The notes below the pieces were generated by a model. It worked only from the letters and a program-made list of their open reading frames with translations. It did no database searches and was not told the origin of the DNA. Position numbers and translations under genes: made by a program. From Pseudomonas sp. ACM7 (GTDB taxonomy: Bacteria; Pseudomonadota; Gammaproteobacteria; Pseudomonadales; Pseudomonadaceae), in contig NZ_CP024866.1 of NCBI RefSeq assembly GCF_004136015.1, forward strand, positions 3,239,650 through 3,303,649: DNA of 64,000 nt. The letters run 5' to 3'. Positions 38,242 to 47,237 of the stretch are shown here, piece by piece. How positions within the stretch are numbered: position 1 is the stretch's first letter; every line of letters starts with the position of its first letter.

Positions 38242-39024
38242 ATGAAAAAAACATTTCTGACCCTTTCCGCATTAGCTCTCTGCATGGCTGCCGGCTCCGC
38301 GCTGGCCAAGGAATACAAGGAATTGCGCTTTGGCGTCGATCCGTCCTACGCGCCGTTTGAGTCCAAAGCCGCCGATGGCAGCCTGGAGGGCTTCGATATT
38401 GACCTGGGCAACGCGATTTGCGCTGAGCTGAAAGTCAAGTGCAAGTGGGTCGAAAGCGATTTCGACGGCATGATTCCCGGCCTCAAGGCCAACAAGTTCG
38501 ACGGCGTGATCTCTTCCATGACCGCCACACCAGCCCGCGAAAAAGTCATCGACTTCTCCAGCGAGTTGTTCTCTGGCCCAACCGGGCTGGTATTCAAAAA
38601 AGGCGCCGCCATCGACGCCGATCCGGCCACGCTAAAGGGCAAGAAAGTCGGCTACGAGCAAGGCACCATCCAGGAAGCCTACGCCAAGGCCGTGCTGGAC
38701 AAGGCCGGAGTAGAGACACAGGCCTACGCCAATCAGGACCAGGTTTACGCGGACCTGATCTCCGGTCGCCTCGATGCTTCGATCCAGGACATGCTGCAAG
38801 CCGAACTGGGCTTCCTGAAGTCGCCACAAGGCGCCAACTTTGAAGTCAGCAAGCCGGTCGAGAGCGAGCTGCTTCCATCGAAAACGGCGGTGGGCATCAC
38901 CAAGGGCAACACTGAACTCAAGGCCCTTCTGGACAAAGGCATCAAGGCTCTGCACGACAATGGCACCTATGCCGCCGTCCAGCAGAAGCACTTCGCTGAC
39001 CTGAACCTTTACAGCGGCAAGTAA
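38242..39024 (+). CDS. Periplasmic basic amino acid-binding protein (HisJ/ArgT/AotJ-like)
   Basis: A 260-residue solute-binding protein. The signal peptide is MKKTFLTLSALALCMAAGSALA-K. LRFGVDPSYAPFESKAADGSLEGFDIDLGNAICAEL is the family 3 signature, and SSMTATPAREKVIDFSS is the second conserved block that contacts the alpha-amino and carboxyl groups. The group binds histidine, arginine, ornithine or lysine. AGGA lies 9 nt before the ATG at 38242. It is the first gene of a four-gene importer; the spacing after it (55 bp) is larger than between the others. Confidence 0.92.
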   Translation: MKKTFLTLSALALCMAAGSALAKEYKELRFGVDPSYAPFESKAADGSLEGFDIDLGNAICAELKVKCKWVESDFDGMIPGLKANKFDGVISSMTATPAREKVIDFSSELFSGPTGLVFKKGAAIDADPATLKGKKVGYEQGTIQEAYAKAVLDKAGVETQAYANQDQVYADLISGRLDASIQDMLQAELGFLKSPQGANFEVSKPVESELLPSKTAVGITKGNTELKALLDKGIKALHDNGTYAAVQQKHFADLNLYSGK

Positions 39025-39079
39025 CGACCCTGCGCCCACCCCCGGATGGGCGCTTTCTTGATTGCCAAAGGGCTGCTCA

Positions 39080-39808
39080 ATGTTCGAATACCTATTGCAG
39101 ATTCTGGGGCTTTCCGGCTTCAGCCTGAAGGGCTTTGGCCCGCTGTTGCTGCAAGGCTCCTGGATGACTGTCAAATTATCCTTTCTGTCGCTGCTGGTGA
39201 GCGTGGTCCTCGGCCTGATCGGCGCCAGTGCCAAGCTTTCCAAGTCAGCTATGCTGCGCGTCCCGGCGCAGGCCTACACCACGCTGATTCGTGGCGTGCC
39301 GGACCTGGTGTTGATGCTGCTGATTTTCTACAGCCTGCAAACCTGGCTGACCAACCTGACCGAAGCGCTGGGCTGGGACTATATCGAGATCAACCCGTTC
39401 AGTGCCGGGGTCATTACCCTGGGCTTCATCTACGGTGCGTATTTCACCGAGACCTTTCGCGGCGCGATCCTCGCCGTACCCCGCGGCCAGATGGAGGCGG
39501 CTACCGCCTACGGACTGACACGCGCCCAGCGCTTTCGCTTCGTGGTGTTCCCGCAAATGATGCGCTTCGCCCTGCCAGGCATCGGCAATAACTGGATGGT
39601 GATCCTCAAGGCCACCGCGTTGGTCTCGATCATCGGTCTGGCCGATCTGGTCAAGGTGGCCCAGGATGCGGGCAAAAGCTCCTATCAGTTGTTCTTCTTC
39701 CTTGTGCTGGCGGCCTTGATCTATCTGGTGATTACCACCGCTTCGAATTACGTCTTGCACCGGCTGGATGTCTTCTACGCAGCAGGTACCCGGGAGGCCG
39801 TACGATGA
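39080..39808 (+). CDS. Basic amino acid ABC transporter permease (HisQ-like)
   Basis: A 242-residue inner-membrane permease with five or so helices. ETFRGAILAVPRGQMEAATAYGLTRAQRFRFVVFPQMMRFALPG is the EAA loop that docks to the ATPase. It overlaps the next permease by 4 bp. Start at 39080 (MFEYLLQ). Confidence 0.92.
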   Translation: MFEYLLQILGLSGFSLKGFGPLLLQGSWMTVKLSFLSLLVSVVLGLIGASAKLSKSAMLRVPAQAYTTLIRGVPDLVLMLLIFYSLQTWLTNLTEALGWDYIEINPFSAGVITLGFIYGAYFTETFRGAILAVPRGQMEAATAYGLTRAQRFRFVVFPQMMRFALPGIGNNWMVILKATALVSIIGLADLVKVAQDAGKSSYQLFFFLVLAALIYLVITTASNYVLHRLDVFYAAGTREAVR

Positions 39809-40515
39809 TCGAACTACTGCAGGAATACTGGCGACCCTTTCTTTACCAGGACGGCAGTCACATCACCGGGCTGGCCATGACCCTCTGGTTGCTCAGTGCC
39901 TCGATTTTCTTCGGCTTCGTGGTGTCGGTGCCGTTGTCGATTGCCCGGGTGTCGTCCAGTGTCTGGGTGCGCTGGCCGGTGCAGTTCTACACCTACCTGT
40001 TTCGCGGTACGCCGCTGTATATCCAGTTGCTGATTTGCTACACCGGCATCTACAGCTTCGCTGCGGTACGCGCCCAGCCGGTACTTGATGCGTTCTTCCG
40101 CGACGCCTTGAATTGCACCATTCTGGCCTTTGCCCTGAACACCTGCGCCTACACTACGGAAATCTTCGCGGGGGCGATCCGCAGCATGAACCACGGCGAA
40201 GTCGAGGCGGCCAAGGCCTATGGCCTGCGTGGCTGGAAGCTCTATGCCTACATCATCATGCCATCGGCCCTGCGCCGCTCGTTGCCGTACTACAGCAACG
40301 AAGTGATCCTGATGCTGCACTCGACCACCGTGGCTTTTACCGCCACCGTGCCGGACATTCTCAAGGTCGCCAGAGACGCCAACTCGGCAACCTTCCTGAC
40401 CTTCCAGTCGTTCGGTATCGCCGCAGTCATCTACCTGGCCGTCACGTTCATTCTGGTCGGCTTGTTCCGCCTGGCCGAGCGCCGCTGGCTATCTTTCCTT
40501 GCCCCGGTTCACTGA
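39805..40515 (+). CDS. Basic amino acid ABC transporter permease (HisM-like)
   Basis: A 236-residue permease that pairs with the HisQ-like protein. EIFAGAIRSMNHGEVEAAKAYGLRGWKLYAYIIMPSALRRSLP is its EAA loop. TYLFRGTPLYIQLLICYTG is typical of polar amino acid importers. Confidence 0.92.
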   Translation: MIELLQEYWRPFLYQDGSHITGLAMTLWLLSASIFFGFVVSVPLSIARVSSSVWVRWPVQFYTYLFRGTPLYIQLLICYTGIYSFAAVRAQPVLDAFFRDALNCTILAFALNTCAYTTEIFAGAIRSMNHGEVEAAKAYGLRGWKLYAYIIMPSALRRSLPYYSNEVILMLHSTTVAFTATVPDILKVARDANSATFLTFQSFGIAAVIYLAVTFILVGLFRLAERRWLSFLAPVH

Positions 40516-40538
40516 TTCCGTAGAGGACGTTTGCGCAC

Positions 40539-41303
40539 ATGTACAAACTGACCGTTGAAAACCTGCATAAAAGCTACGGCAACCACGAAGTGCTCAAGGG
40601 TGTCTCGCTGAACGCTAAAACCGGCGATGTGATCAGCCTGATCGGCGCTAGTGGTTCGGGCAAGAGCACCTTCCTGCGTTGCATCAACTTCCTGGAAACG
40701 CCCAATGACGGCGCAATGACCCTGGATAACCAGCCGATTCGCATGGTCCATGACCGCCACGGCATGCGCGTGGCCGACGCCGATGAACTGCAACGCCTGC
40801 GCACGCGCCTGGCGATGGTGTTTCAGCATTTCAATCTGTGGAGCCACATGACCGTGCTCGACAACATCACCATGGCTCCGCGCCGGGTGCTGGGTGTCAG
40901 CAAGAAGGATGCCGAGGAGCGCGCCCGACGCTATCTCGACAAGGTGGGGCTGGCGTCGCGCGTCGCCGATCAATACCCGGCGTTCCTCTCCGGTGGTCAG
41001 CAGCAACGCGTCGCCATCGCCCGGGCCCTGACCATGGAACCGGAGATCATGCTGTTCGACGAGCCGACCTCGGCCCTGGACCCGGAGCTGGTGGGCGAAG
41101 TGCTCAAGGTGATTCAGGGGCTGGCCGAAGAAGGCCGCACCATGATCATGGTTACCCACGAAATGAGCTTTGCCCGCAAAGTGTCGAACCAAGTGCTGTT
41201 CCTGCACCAGGGGCGGGTGGAAGAGCAGGGTGTGCCCGAAGAAGTACTGGGCAACCCGCAAAGCGAACGTCTGCAGCAGTTTCTCAGCGGCAACCTGAAG
41301 TAA
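40539..41303 (+). CDS. hisP: Basic amino acid ABC transporter ATPase (HisP-like)
   Basis: A 254-residue ATPase. Walker A is GASGSGKST near residue 39, the signature motif LSGGQQQRVAIARAL, and Walker B IMLFDEPTSALDPE. The MRVADADELQRLRTRLAMVFQHFNLW stretch is as in HisP and AotP. It drives import through the two permeases. Lysine uptake would suit the nearby davBA genes, but substrate choice is inference. Confidence 0.93.
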   Translation: MYKLTVENLHKSYGNHEVLKGVSLNAKTGDVISLIGASGSGKSTFLRCINFLETPNDGAMTLDNQPIRMVHDRHGMRVADADELQRLRTRLAMVFQHFNLWSHMTVLDNITMAPRRVLGVSKKDAEERARRYLDKVGLASRVADQYPAFLSGGQQQRVAIARALTMEPEIMLFDEPTSALDPELVGEVLKVIQGLAEEGRTMIMVTHEMSFARKVSNQVLFLHQGRVEEQGVPEEVLGNPQSERLQQFLSGNLK

Positions 41304-41317
41304 GCCGCCATAATCCC

Positions 41318-41358
41318 ATGCACCTTTGAGAGACTAGTAGGTCGATCAAAGGAGCATG
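41318..41358 (+). terminator. Hairpin after the ABC importer operon
   Basis: catgcacctttga (41318-41330) faces tcaaaggagcatg (41346-41358): twelve of thirteen positions pair, with an A-A mismatch and a 15-nt loop. No T-run follows. It may be a transcript-end stem or part of the end of the decayed insertion sequence beside it. Confidence 0.45.
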
Positions 41359-41438
41359 GATATTGGGCGTCCAGCAATCAGGACGGGTCCAGAAAGGTGC
41401 AGTATGTTCGCCTCGAGCGATCACGCAGGCATCAGTAT

Positions 41439-41876
41439 TTATACTTGGCTGTCGTCCAGGCAGTCAGGCCGCTTGTCCACACCGGTGTAACCGGCATCGC
41501 CGCAGACGTACGTTTCCTCGCCATGCAAAATTCCGCCGGCTAGTTCATGTTTTTCCAGCAAGCGACGAAAATTGAGGATCGTGGTCTCGTCGGGAATCCG
41601 ATCCAGATGCAGTCCCGAAAACTGGCGAAGAATCGTGGTCTCCTAAAGTGATTCTTCCATCGCCGGATCGCTGTAGCCGAACCAATTCTGCATCCGATGA
41701 ACCTGCAACATCGCCAGCAACGGATAGGCAGCACGACCACCTTCGCCCTTCGGATAATGCGGCTCAATCAAGGCAACCAGTCCCTTCAAGGGCACCACCT
41801 GATCCATCTCGATCAGAAAACGCTCGCGGCGAGTCTGCTTACGTTTACCGGCATATTCGGCATCGGCGAAGGACAT
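41439..41876 (-). pseudogene. IS5-family transposase remnant with in-frame stop and internal deletion
   Basis: The frame begins MSFADAEYAGKRKQTRRERF and runs through MLQVHRMQNWFGYSDPAMEESL, the N-terminal domain of IS5-group transposases. A TAG at 41643-41645 stands where the family has Tyr (EESLYETT). The same frame then continues ETTILRQFSGLHLDRIPDETT to AGGIL, where it jumps to HGEETYVCGDAGYTGVDKRPD, a much later segment containing a DDE-region block. The middle and the C-terminus are lost. It cannot make an active enzyme. Confidence 0.85.
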
Positions 41877-41915
41877 CTGTTTCGTCGGAGCTCAACCGTT
41901 CAGTTCGTGTGAAGC

Positions 41916-42137
41916 GTGTGCTTCACCAAATTAGGAAATCTTTTTCAGAGTTTCCTTAGGGATACGTTAATTCTCCGTGCAGGCCCCAACAAGCGGTCTG
42001 AAGAGCTTGGCCGTACGAAATTGGGAACACGTCTGGAGGTTAAGGCAGAGCGCGGATCCTGGATTCACGTATCGGTCGAACTGAACGGTGATGAGCTTGA
42101 GGGATGGGTTTACGCGCAATACACGCTGAAACTGTGA
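41916..42137 (+). pseudogene. Fragment of an SH3-domain protein
   Basis: The last 60 codons (RDTLILRAGPNKRSEELGRTKLGTRLEVKAERGSWIHV... to GWVYAQYTLKL) form one bacterial SH3_3 domain with the expected L-N/R-x-R-x-G-P, G-W-V-x-x-Y-L pattern. The preceding codons read as unrelated sequence next to the IS5 remnant and no signal peptide is present. It is probably the 3-prime end of a gene broken by the insertion. Confidence 0.6.
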
Positions 42138-42225
42138 TCTGGCGTGGCGGGAGGGTGGATACTTTTTGGACACTTTCCGTATTCATACAGAAGAAGCGGC
42201 TTCGAAAATCCAAGCCTCAAACACG

Positions 42226-42250
42226 AAAAAGCCGCGCATTGCGCGGCTTT
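42226..42250 (-). terminator. Terminator of the displaced tRNA 3-prime end
   Basis: On the minus strand gccgcgc pairs with gcgcggc over a 3-nt loop, followed by TTTTT. It lies 7 nt after the CCA end of the tRNA fragment, as a tRNA's native terminator would. Confidence 0.8.
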
Positions 42251-42256
42251 CTTGTT

Positions 42257-42302
42257 TGGTGGGCCCACACGGACTTGAACCGTGGACCAAAGGATTATGA
42301 GT
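42257..42302 (-). tRNA. 3-prime fragment of a CAT-anticodon tRNA (attachment-site scar)
   Basis: The minus strand reads from the anticodon loop (ACTCATAATCC) through the T arm (CACGG TTCAAGT CCGTG), acceptor strand TGGGCCC, discriminator A and CCA. The sequence fits elongator Met or lysidine-type Ile tRNA. Upstream of the anticodon loop the match stops at 42302 and no D arm or 5-prime acceptor strand follows. A 3-prime tRNA half with its terminator is the usual remnant left when an island integrates into a tRNA gene. The intact gene should be at the far end of the island. Confidence 0.8.
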
Positions 42303-42591
42303 TGCCTAGAGACGCTGTAAGCCTAGTAAAACCCAGCGTAGTTTAGCGTAGGCACAGTAAGCTGAAGGTGCCGTGATAGAGCTGTTTAAGCGTAGTTTAG
42401 CGCAAGCTATAAAAGCTGGTAACTGTACCGCCAGTGTACTGTCCTCTGTGCCGCAAGACGGTCAGGTTTTGGTTTTTTATCAGGCGGCTCGGTGATGAGT
42501 TCTTTGTGTCGCGGATGAAGCGTTTACAAGGTGCGCTTGAGGAAATTGGTGCAGTTCTGTAGCACAGACCCCGTCCTGAGCATGAAACGGA
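42303..42591. other. Island end region with direct repeats, no gene
   Basis: No coding sequence is supported. The 13-mer gcgtagtttagcg occurs at 42336-42348 and 42390-42402, 54 bp apart. Such direct repeats beside a tRNA core are what integrase arm-binding sites look like. No integrase gene is in the window. Confidence 0.5.
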
Positions 42592-43503
42592 TCAGTCTTC
42601 GATGAAGTAGTCGGTATCCAGCTGCTTCACTTCGTAAACCTGCTTCACGTTGCAACCCAGGTTGTTCTCGACCATCAGGCGTGCCAACTCTACCCCATCG
42701 ATCAGCACCACCTTTATATCCAGGCTCATCGCTGCCTCGCGGGCGCCGCTGGAGAAGTCCGAGGTGGTAATGAACACCCCCTTGCGGGCGCGCTGGCGGG
42801 TGAGGGCTCCGATGAACTTGTCGATCTCCGGGCGGTGTACGGTGTTACTCCAGCGCTTGGCTTGCAGGTATATGACGTCCAGGCCGAGCTTGTCTTCCTT
42901 GATGATGCCGTCGATGCCGTCGTCGTTAGTTTGTTGAGTCGCGCGCCCCGCTTCTTTGCGTGAGCCGCCATAGCCCATGGAAATCATCAGGTCGACCACC
43001 AGTTGCTCGAAAAATGTCGGTGAGGCAGCACGCACCTGGGCCAGCAGGTCATCCGCCAGTGATTGCGTCAGAGCCTGGTGTGCTGTGGCTAGTTGCTCGT
43101 CGGGGGTAGCTTGCTCGACCGGCTCGCTCTGCAAGGCTGGCGCTGAACTTTCGGCTGGACTGGTCGAATGAAACACCGCGAATTCCGGGTATTGCTTCAG
43201 CCAGCTCACGGTAATGCGTACTGGGCCATTGTTCAGCGCCTCTCTGCCGCGTTCGGTGATCTGCAGCATCCCCTTGGCCGGAATGCTCAGCAGCCCTGCC
43301 TTATTCAAATAGGTGCGTGCCCAACCGACTCGGTTGTTGATCACCGTCTGCTTACCGGAGGGCAGGCGCTCGCTACGCTCCTCCTCGCTGAGCTGAAACT
43401 CGTTGGCGATGCGTTCGCGTAATTCGCTCAGAGCCAGCGGAGTACCGTCGGCAACAGTGGCCAGTATCGGCCGCATGACACTTTGAAAGTCCGGGATGGG
43501 CAT
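42592..43503 (-). CDS. mrr: Mrr-like restriction endonuclease
   Basis: A 303-residue protein with an N-terminal Mrr_N winged domain (IPDFQSVMRPILATVADGTPLALSELRERIANEF) and a C-terminal PD-(D/E)XK nuclease. DGIDGIIKEDKLGLDVIYLQAKRW provides the Asp and the Q-x-K catalytic set. Mrr-type enzymes cut modified DNA or, under some methylation states, host DNA. AGGAAG precedes the ATG at 43503. It lies 64 bp after hsdS and is the last gene of the restriction locus. Confidence 0.85.
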   Translation of the reverse strand: MPIPDFQSVMRPILATVADGTPLALSELRERIANEFQLSEEERSERLPSGKQTVINNRVGWARTYLNKAGLLSIPAKGMLQITERGREALNNGPVRITVSWLKQYPEFAVFHSTSPAESSAPALQSEPVEQATPDEQLATAHQALTQSLADDLLAQVRAASPTFFEQLVVDLMISMGYGGSRKEAGRATQQTNDDGIDGIIKEDKLGLDVIYLQAKRWSNTVHRPEIDKFIGALTRQRARKGVFITTSDFSSGAREAAMSLDIKVVLIDGVELARLMVENNLGCNVKQVYEVKQLDTDYFIED

Positions 43504-43567
43504 AATAACTTCCTGTTCAGTTGCCGGGACGTAATAACGCAGGTTGCAAATCATGGTTGTTGTGCGG

Positions 43568-44956
43568 TCAGGCCGATGCCTTACGACCACGTTTGGCTTG
43601 GCTACGTTGCAGCAGCACGTTGGCTGGTTCGTCGTTGGGGTCTTGCGGTACCAGTTCGCCCCGGAAGGCTTGGGCCAGGATGCTTTGGGTTAGGTGGTCG
43701 ATACGGCTTTTGGCCGAGGCGACTTTGGCTTCCAGTTGGTCGGCGAACGCGAAGAGTTGTTCGACGCGGCGGACGATTTCGGTTTGCTCGTCCATTGGGG
43801 GGTACAGCAGCTCAGCTTTTCGCATCTTTTTAATGCCAAATGCCGCTTGCGAGGTTGCTTTACTTCCCTTGGCCGAAATTTCCAGCGCTAACGGGGAGCA
43901 CCAAAACAAGAAGTGATAGCTTGGAACGACTTTCCCTCGAATAGGCTGCACCAAAATTACATTTGCAGAAATGGTGTATTCAACGCCAGTTGGGATTTTA
44001 GTTGCAGAGCCAATTGTGCCGATTTTTCCAAAAATGAAATCACCATCATTGATGGAGTATCTCTCTTTGTGTTCGTCTAAAACTGATCTTGAAACTTTGC
44101 GGGCATTCTCAAAGTCAATTACGCCAAGTTTTTTGACGTCACCGATCCCAATATAAGGAATTCCATTAGGATCTTCGCTTGGCGTCCTATGGCTAGGGTG
44201 TGGATCAATTACGTCTGCAATTTCATCATGAATAATGCTAATCCATGTCGCTGACACAGTAGACTGTTCCGGGACGGGTAAGCCATTCTTTGCATCTGAC
44301 CCCAGCAAGCTTAAACGCCAATCCTCTGTTAATCGCCCGGAAACCGCTGCTGCGAGGACGGATTGGCGGAAGCGTTTGAGCAGGGCCGGGATGGCGTCGA
44401 TGCGGGCTTTGAGGGTGTCTACCTGGGCGAGTAGTTCATCGAGCTTTTGGGCGATGCGGGTTTGTTCGGCGAGTGGCGGCAGCGGTATCTGGATTACCTT
44501 TAACGCCTGCTGGGAAATATTGCGCATCGACAACTGATTGCCCGTGGCCAGGCTTTCAATCTGTTTTCTTCCGTTTTGTGTCCGTAGGCAAGTCAGCAAC
44601 CAGGTTTTGCTCTCATCGGCAAGCACTAGGCGCAGCACCTTGTCGCTGAGATAGAGGCTCTTCGATAATTGCTTGACCAAAACGCAGGAGCCGACCAGCT
44701 CAAGCGTGTTGGCTCGTGAGATCAGGAAGTCCCCGAGTTGGATCTTTTCTTCCGGCTTGAGGTGGGACGAGTCGAATAGCGTCTTGCTCTCCTGCTCGTT
44801 GAACTTGCCCCAAGTAACCGCACTGATTTTCACTAGCCCGTTTTCCTCTCCCAGCGGCGGGCGTTCATTGCACTTGACGCTCTTGCCAGTCTCAATGCGT
44901 TCGACAATATCGCCAAGCGTGCACGCAGACCAGCCAATGGGTAGCTCGCCACTCAT
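43568..44956 (-). CDS. hsdS: Type I restriction-modification specificity subunit
   Basis: A 462-residue HsdS with two target-recognition domains separated by helical repeats: IPLPPLAEQTRIAQKLDELLAQVDTLKARID near 155-185 and YPPMDEQTEIVRRVEQLFAFADQLEAKVASAKSRID near 395-430. It sets the DNA target for both methylation and restriction. It overlaps hsdM by 4 bp. Both halves appear intact. Confidence 0.93.
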   Translation of the reverse strand: MSGELPIGWSACTLGDIVERIETGKSVKCNERPPLGEENGLVKISAVTWGKFNEQESKTLFDSSHLKPEEKIQLGDFLISRANTLELVGSCVLVKQLSKSLYLSDKVLRLVLADESKTWLLTCLRTQNGRKQIESLATGNQLSMRNISQQALKVIQIPLPPLAEQTRIAQKLDELLAQVDTLKARIDAIPALLKRFRQSVLAAAVSGRLTEDWRLSLLGSDAKNGLPVPEQSTVSATWISIIHDEIADVIDPHPSHRTPSEDPNGIPYIGIGDVKKLGVIDFENARKVSRSVLDEHKERYSINDGDFIFGKIGTIGSATKIPTGVEYTISANVILVQPIRGKVVPSYHFLFWCSPLALEISAKGSKATSQAAFGIKKMRKAELLYPPMDEQTEIVRRVEQLFAFADQLEAKVASAKSRIDHLTQSILAQAFRGELVPQDPNDEPANVLLQRSQAKRGRKASA

Positions 44957-46497
44957 TCCTCAGCCCCCTCAACTACTTCCAATCCCATCACCTGCGCCAT
45001 CAACTGCTTCTGCGCCGCAACTTCATCTCCGGCCCCCAGCGCCTTCATCAGCTCCTCAAGCTCATGCAGCGCCTCGGTCAGTTCGGCCATGGCTTCGCCG
45101 GCCAATACTTCCGGTGCGGGCAGGTCGGCGGCATCCAGGCTGTCAGCATCCTTTAGCCAACTAATATCCAGCGAGTCGCCGCGCTCACGAATGAAATCGC
45201 GAGTAAACACGCGGAAGCGGCTCAGCTCTCCAATCCCCTCGACGTTTTCCGCACGTGTGCTATTGCCGTTGGCATCCTCACCATAGACGTCCTCAAAGGG
45301 CTTGAGGTGTTGTTTGCCAAACGGTGTGCGCTTGCCAAAGTTGGGCATATTGCTTCGCAGGTCGTAGATCCATGTGCGTTGTGTGCAGCCATGTTCCTGG
45401 TGCGGGTTATTGGCAGTGCCTTTCTGAAAGTACAGCACGTTGGTCTTCACGCCCTGGGCGTAGAAAATACCTGTTGGCAATCGCAGGATGGTATGCAGGT
45501 TGCACTTGTCCATCAGGTCGCGGCGCACATCGATGCCGACGCCAGCCTCGAACAGTACGTTATCCGGCAGTACCACAGCAGCTCGGCCGCCCGGTTTCAG
45601 ACCGCGGTAAATGTGCTGAAGAAAGGCCAGTTGCTTGTTGCTGGTCTTGTAAGTGAGGTCGTCACGGGTTGGTCCGCCGCCGCCCTTGGCCGTACCAAAT
45701 GGTGGGTTGGAGAGGATTACATCCACTTTCGGCAGATTGGCACCGGTTTGTCCGAGGGCGTTGCCCAGATGCACGACGCCTTCCTCGTCGCCTTCCATGC
45801 CGTGCAGCAGGGTGTTCATCAGTGCCAGACGGCGGGTGCCGGGCACGAGTTCGATGCCGATAAAGGCACGGTTGCGCTGGAAGGACTGGGCCTTGGCGTC
45901 GAGGTCGTAGTGATCGTCGGTGTGGCTCTTGATATAAGCATCGGCGGCAATCAAGAAGCCTGCGGTGCCTGCTGCGGGGTCTTGAATGGTTTCACCGGGC
46001 TGGGGCTTAATGCAGTTGATGATGCTGTCGATCAGCGGACGCGGGGTGAAGTACTGACCAGCGCCGGATTTGGTTTCGCTGGCATTCTTTTCCAGCAGAC
46101 CTTCGTAAAGATCTCCAAGGCCATCACGGCGGGCGCTGAACCAATCGATACCGTCCAGGCTCTTGATCAGTTGCTCCAGATGGCGCGGTTCTTTCATGCG
46201 CGTTTGCGCGTCGGCATAAATGGCGGCGATCAGCGGGTCGCTATTTTTGCCCAAATCCAACAGCATCTGCCGATAGTAGTCGAGCAGATTGATCCCGGAC
46301 TTGCCCGCCAGATCCGGCCAGTGTGCGCCCTCGGGAAGCTTGTGGGCGAAGCTGTCGTTGTTCTGTACTTGCTCGAATTCCATTTTGATGAACAGCAGCA
46401 GTACTAGTTCGGTGACGTAGTCGCTGTAGTTGATGCCATCGTCGCGCAGTACGTCGCAAAGGTTCCAGAGTTTCTGGACGATGTCGGAGTTGGTCAT
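44953..46497 (-). CDS. hsdM: Type I restriction-modification methyltransferase subunit
   Basis: A 514-residue N6-adenine methyltransferase. The N-terminal HsdM helical domain (NSDIVQKLWNLCDVLRDDGINYSDYVTELVLLLFIKM) precedes the SAM motif DPAAGTAGFLIAAD and the catalytic VILSNPPFG (NPPF). The start at 46497 is preferred over a GTG at 46506; both have weak sites. It lies 53 bp after the PP2C gene. Confidence 0.93.
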   Translation of the reverse strand: MTNSDIVQKLWNLCDVLRDDGINYSDYVTELVLLLFIKMEFEQVQNNDSFAHKLPEGAHWPDLAGKSGINLLDYYRQMLLDLGKNSDPLIAAIYADAQTRMKEPRHLEQLIKSLDGIDWFSARRDGLGDLYEGLLEKNASETKSGAGQYFTPRPLIDSIINCIKPQPGETIQDPAAGTAGFLIAADAYIKSHTDDHYDLDAKAQSFQRNRAFIGIELVPGTRRLALMNTLLHGMEGDEEGVVHLGNALGQTGANLPKVDVILSNPPFGTAKGGGGPTRDDLTYKTSNKQLAFLQHIYRGLKPGGRAAVVLPDNVLFEAGVGIDVRRDLMDKCNLHTILRLPTGIFYAQGVKTNVLYFQKGTANNPHQEHGCTQRTWIYDLRSNMPNFGKRTPFGKQHLKPFEDVYGEDANGNSTRAENVEGIGELSRFRVFTRDFIRERGDSLDISWLKDADSLDAADLPAPEVLAGEAMAELTEALHELEELMKALGAGDEVAAQKQLMAQVMGLEVVEGAEE

Positions 46498-46550
46498 GGG
46501 TCGCACTCTAGGTTGATCAGGTCGTGAGCCGAATAGTGGAGGTGTTCGGC

Positions 46551-47237
46551 TCAGCTAATAGGTGGTGTTAAAACGCTTAGGCAACTGATGTCGTCATCCG
46601 TGGGCGGTGCGAGCAGGTTGCCGGTGCGCAAAAAAGTCAGTTGTTCCTGGTGGCTGAGACAGGCCCAGAAGCCGTCGCTGGCCAGTAGCCAACGCTGGTT
46701 TTGGGCAATAGGCCAGTGTTTAATCTCAGGATTGCTCGCGCGCCTGGCGCTGAAGCAGCGAGTCAGGCGGTGGCGTGATGTGTCTTGGGCAATCTCTGCA
46801 TGTGTGAGGTTGCCTTGCCAGTTAGCGGCACAATGCACGCTACTCAACCAATTGATACTGGCGGTCTGCCCAATCAGGCCAAGGCAACAGTCGCCTTCGT
46901 GAATACTGAATGCAGCATCGGTAAGTAGGCATAGCACCAAGTAACTGCATGCAGCGCGAGGGTAGTCATCACGCAGCACCTGCTGGCTGCTGGCGATTAT
47001 ATGCAATAACGCCTCGGCTGTTTGCTCTGCGCTCATCTCTTCTGTTTGCACGCGGGTGAAATCCGATACCAGCCTTGCCAGCAAGGCATTGGCCAGTTCA
47101 CCACTTAGAGGGTGACTGCTGCTGCCGTCGGCGACCAAGTAAAGGCTGGCATTTGCTAACTCGACATGGGCGAAGGCATCCCGGTTGTCGGTTGTGAAGG
47201 TGCCGGCCTGGGAGTGCCATTGCAGGGATGCTCGCAT
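46551..47237 (-). CDS. PP2C-family serine/threonine phosphatase embedded in the type I restriction locus
   Basis: A 228-residue PP2C-like protein. The metal-binding acidic residues are all present: Asp in TDNRDAF (about residue 20), Asp in LVADGSSSHPLSG, Asp in LLASDGFWACL, and the DDD of TDDDISCLSV near the C-terminus. It should be a manganese- or magnesium-dependent protein phosphatase. Its ATG directly follows the stop of the nucleotidyltransferase gene (TAAATG), so the two are translationally coupled. No kinase gene is adjacent. Its role within a restriction locus is unknown. Confidence 0.8.
   Translation of the reverse strand: MRASLQWHSQAGTFTTDNRDAFAHVELANASLYLVADGSSSHPLSGELANALLARLVSDFTRVQTEEMSAEQTAEALLHIIASSQQVLRDDYPRAACSYLVLCLLTDAAFSIHEGDCCLGLIGQTASINWLSSVHCAANWQGNLTHAEIAQDTSRHRLTRCFSARRASNPEIKHWPIAQNQRWLLASDGFWACLSHQEQLTFLRTGNLLAPPTDDDISCLSVLTPPIS

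Noticed and set aside
42257..42332. Complete functional tRNA gene
   Set aside because: Only the half from the anticodon loop to CCA is present; sequence beyond 42302 cannot form a D arm or the 5-prime acceptor strand.
45307..46407. Plus-strand 366-codon open frame over hsdM
   Set aside because: Antisense of a well-conserved methyltransferase subunit.
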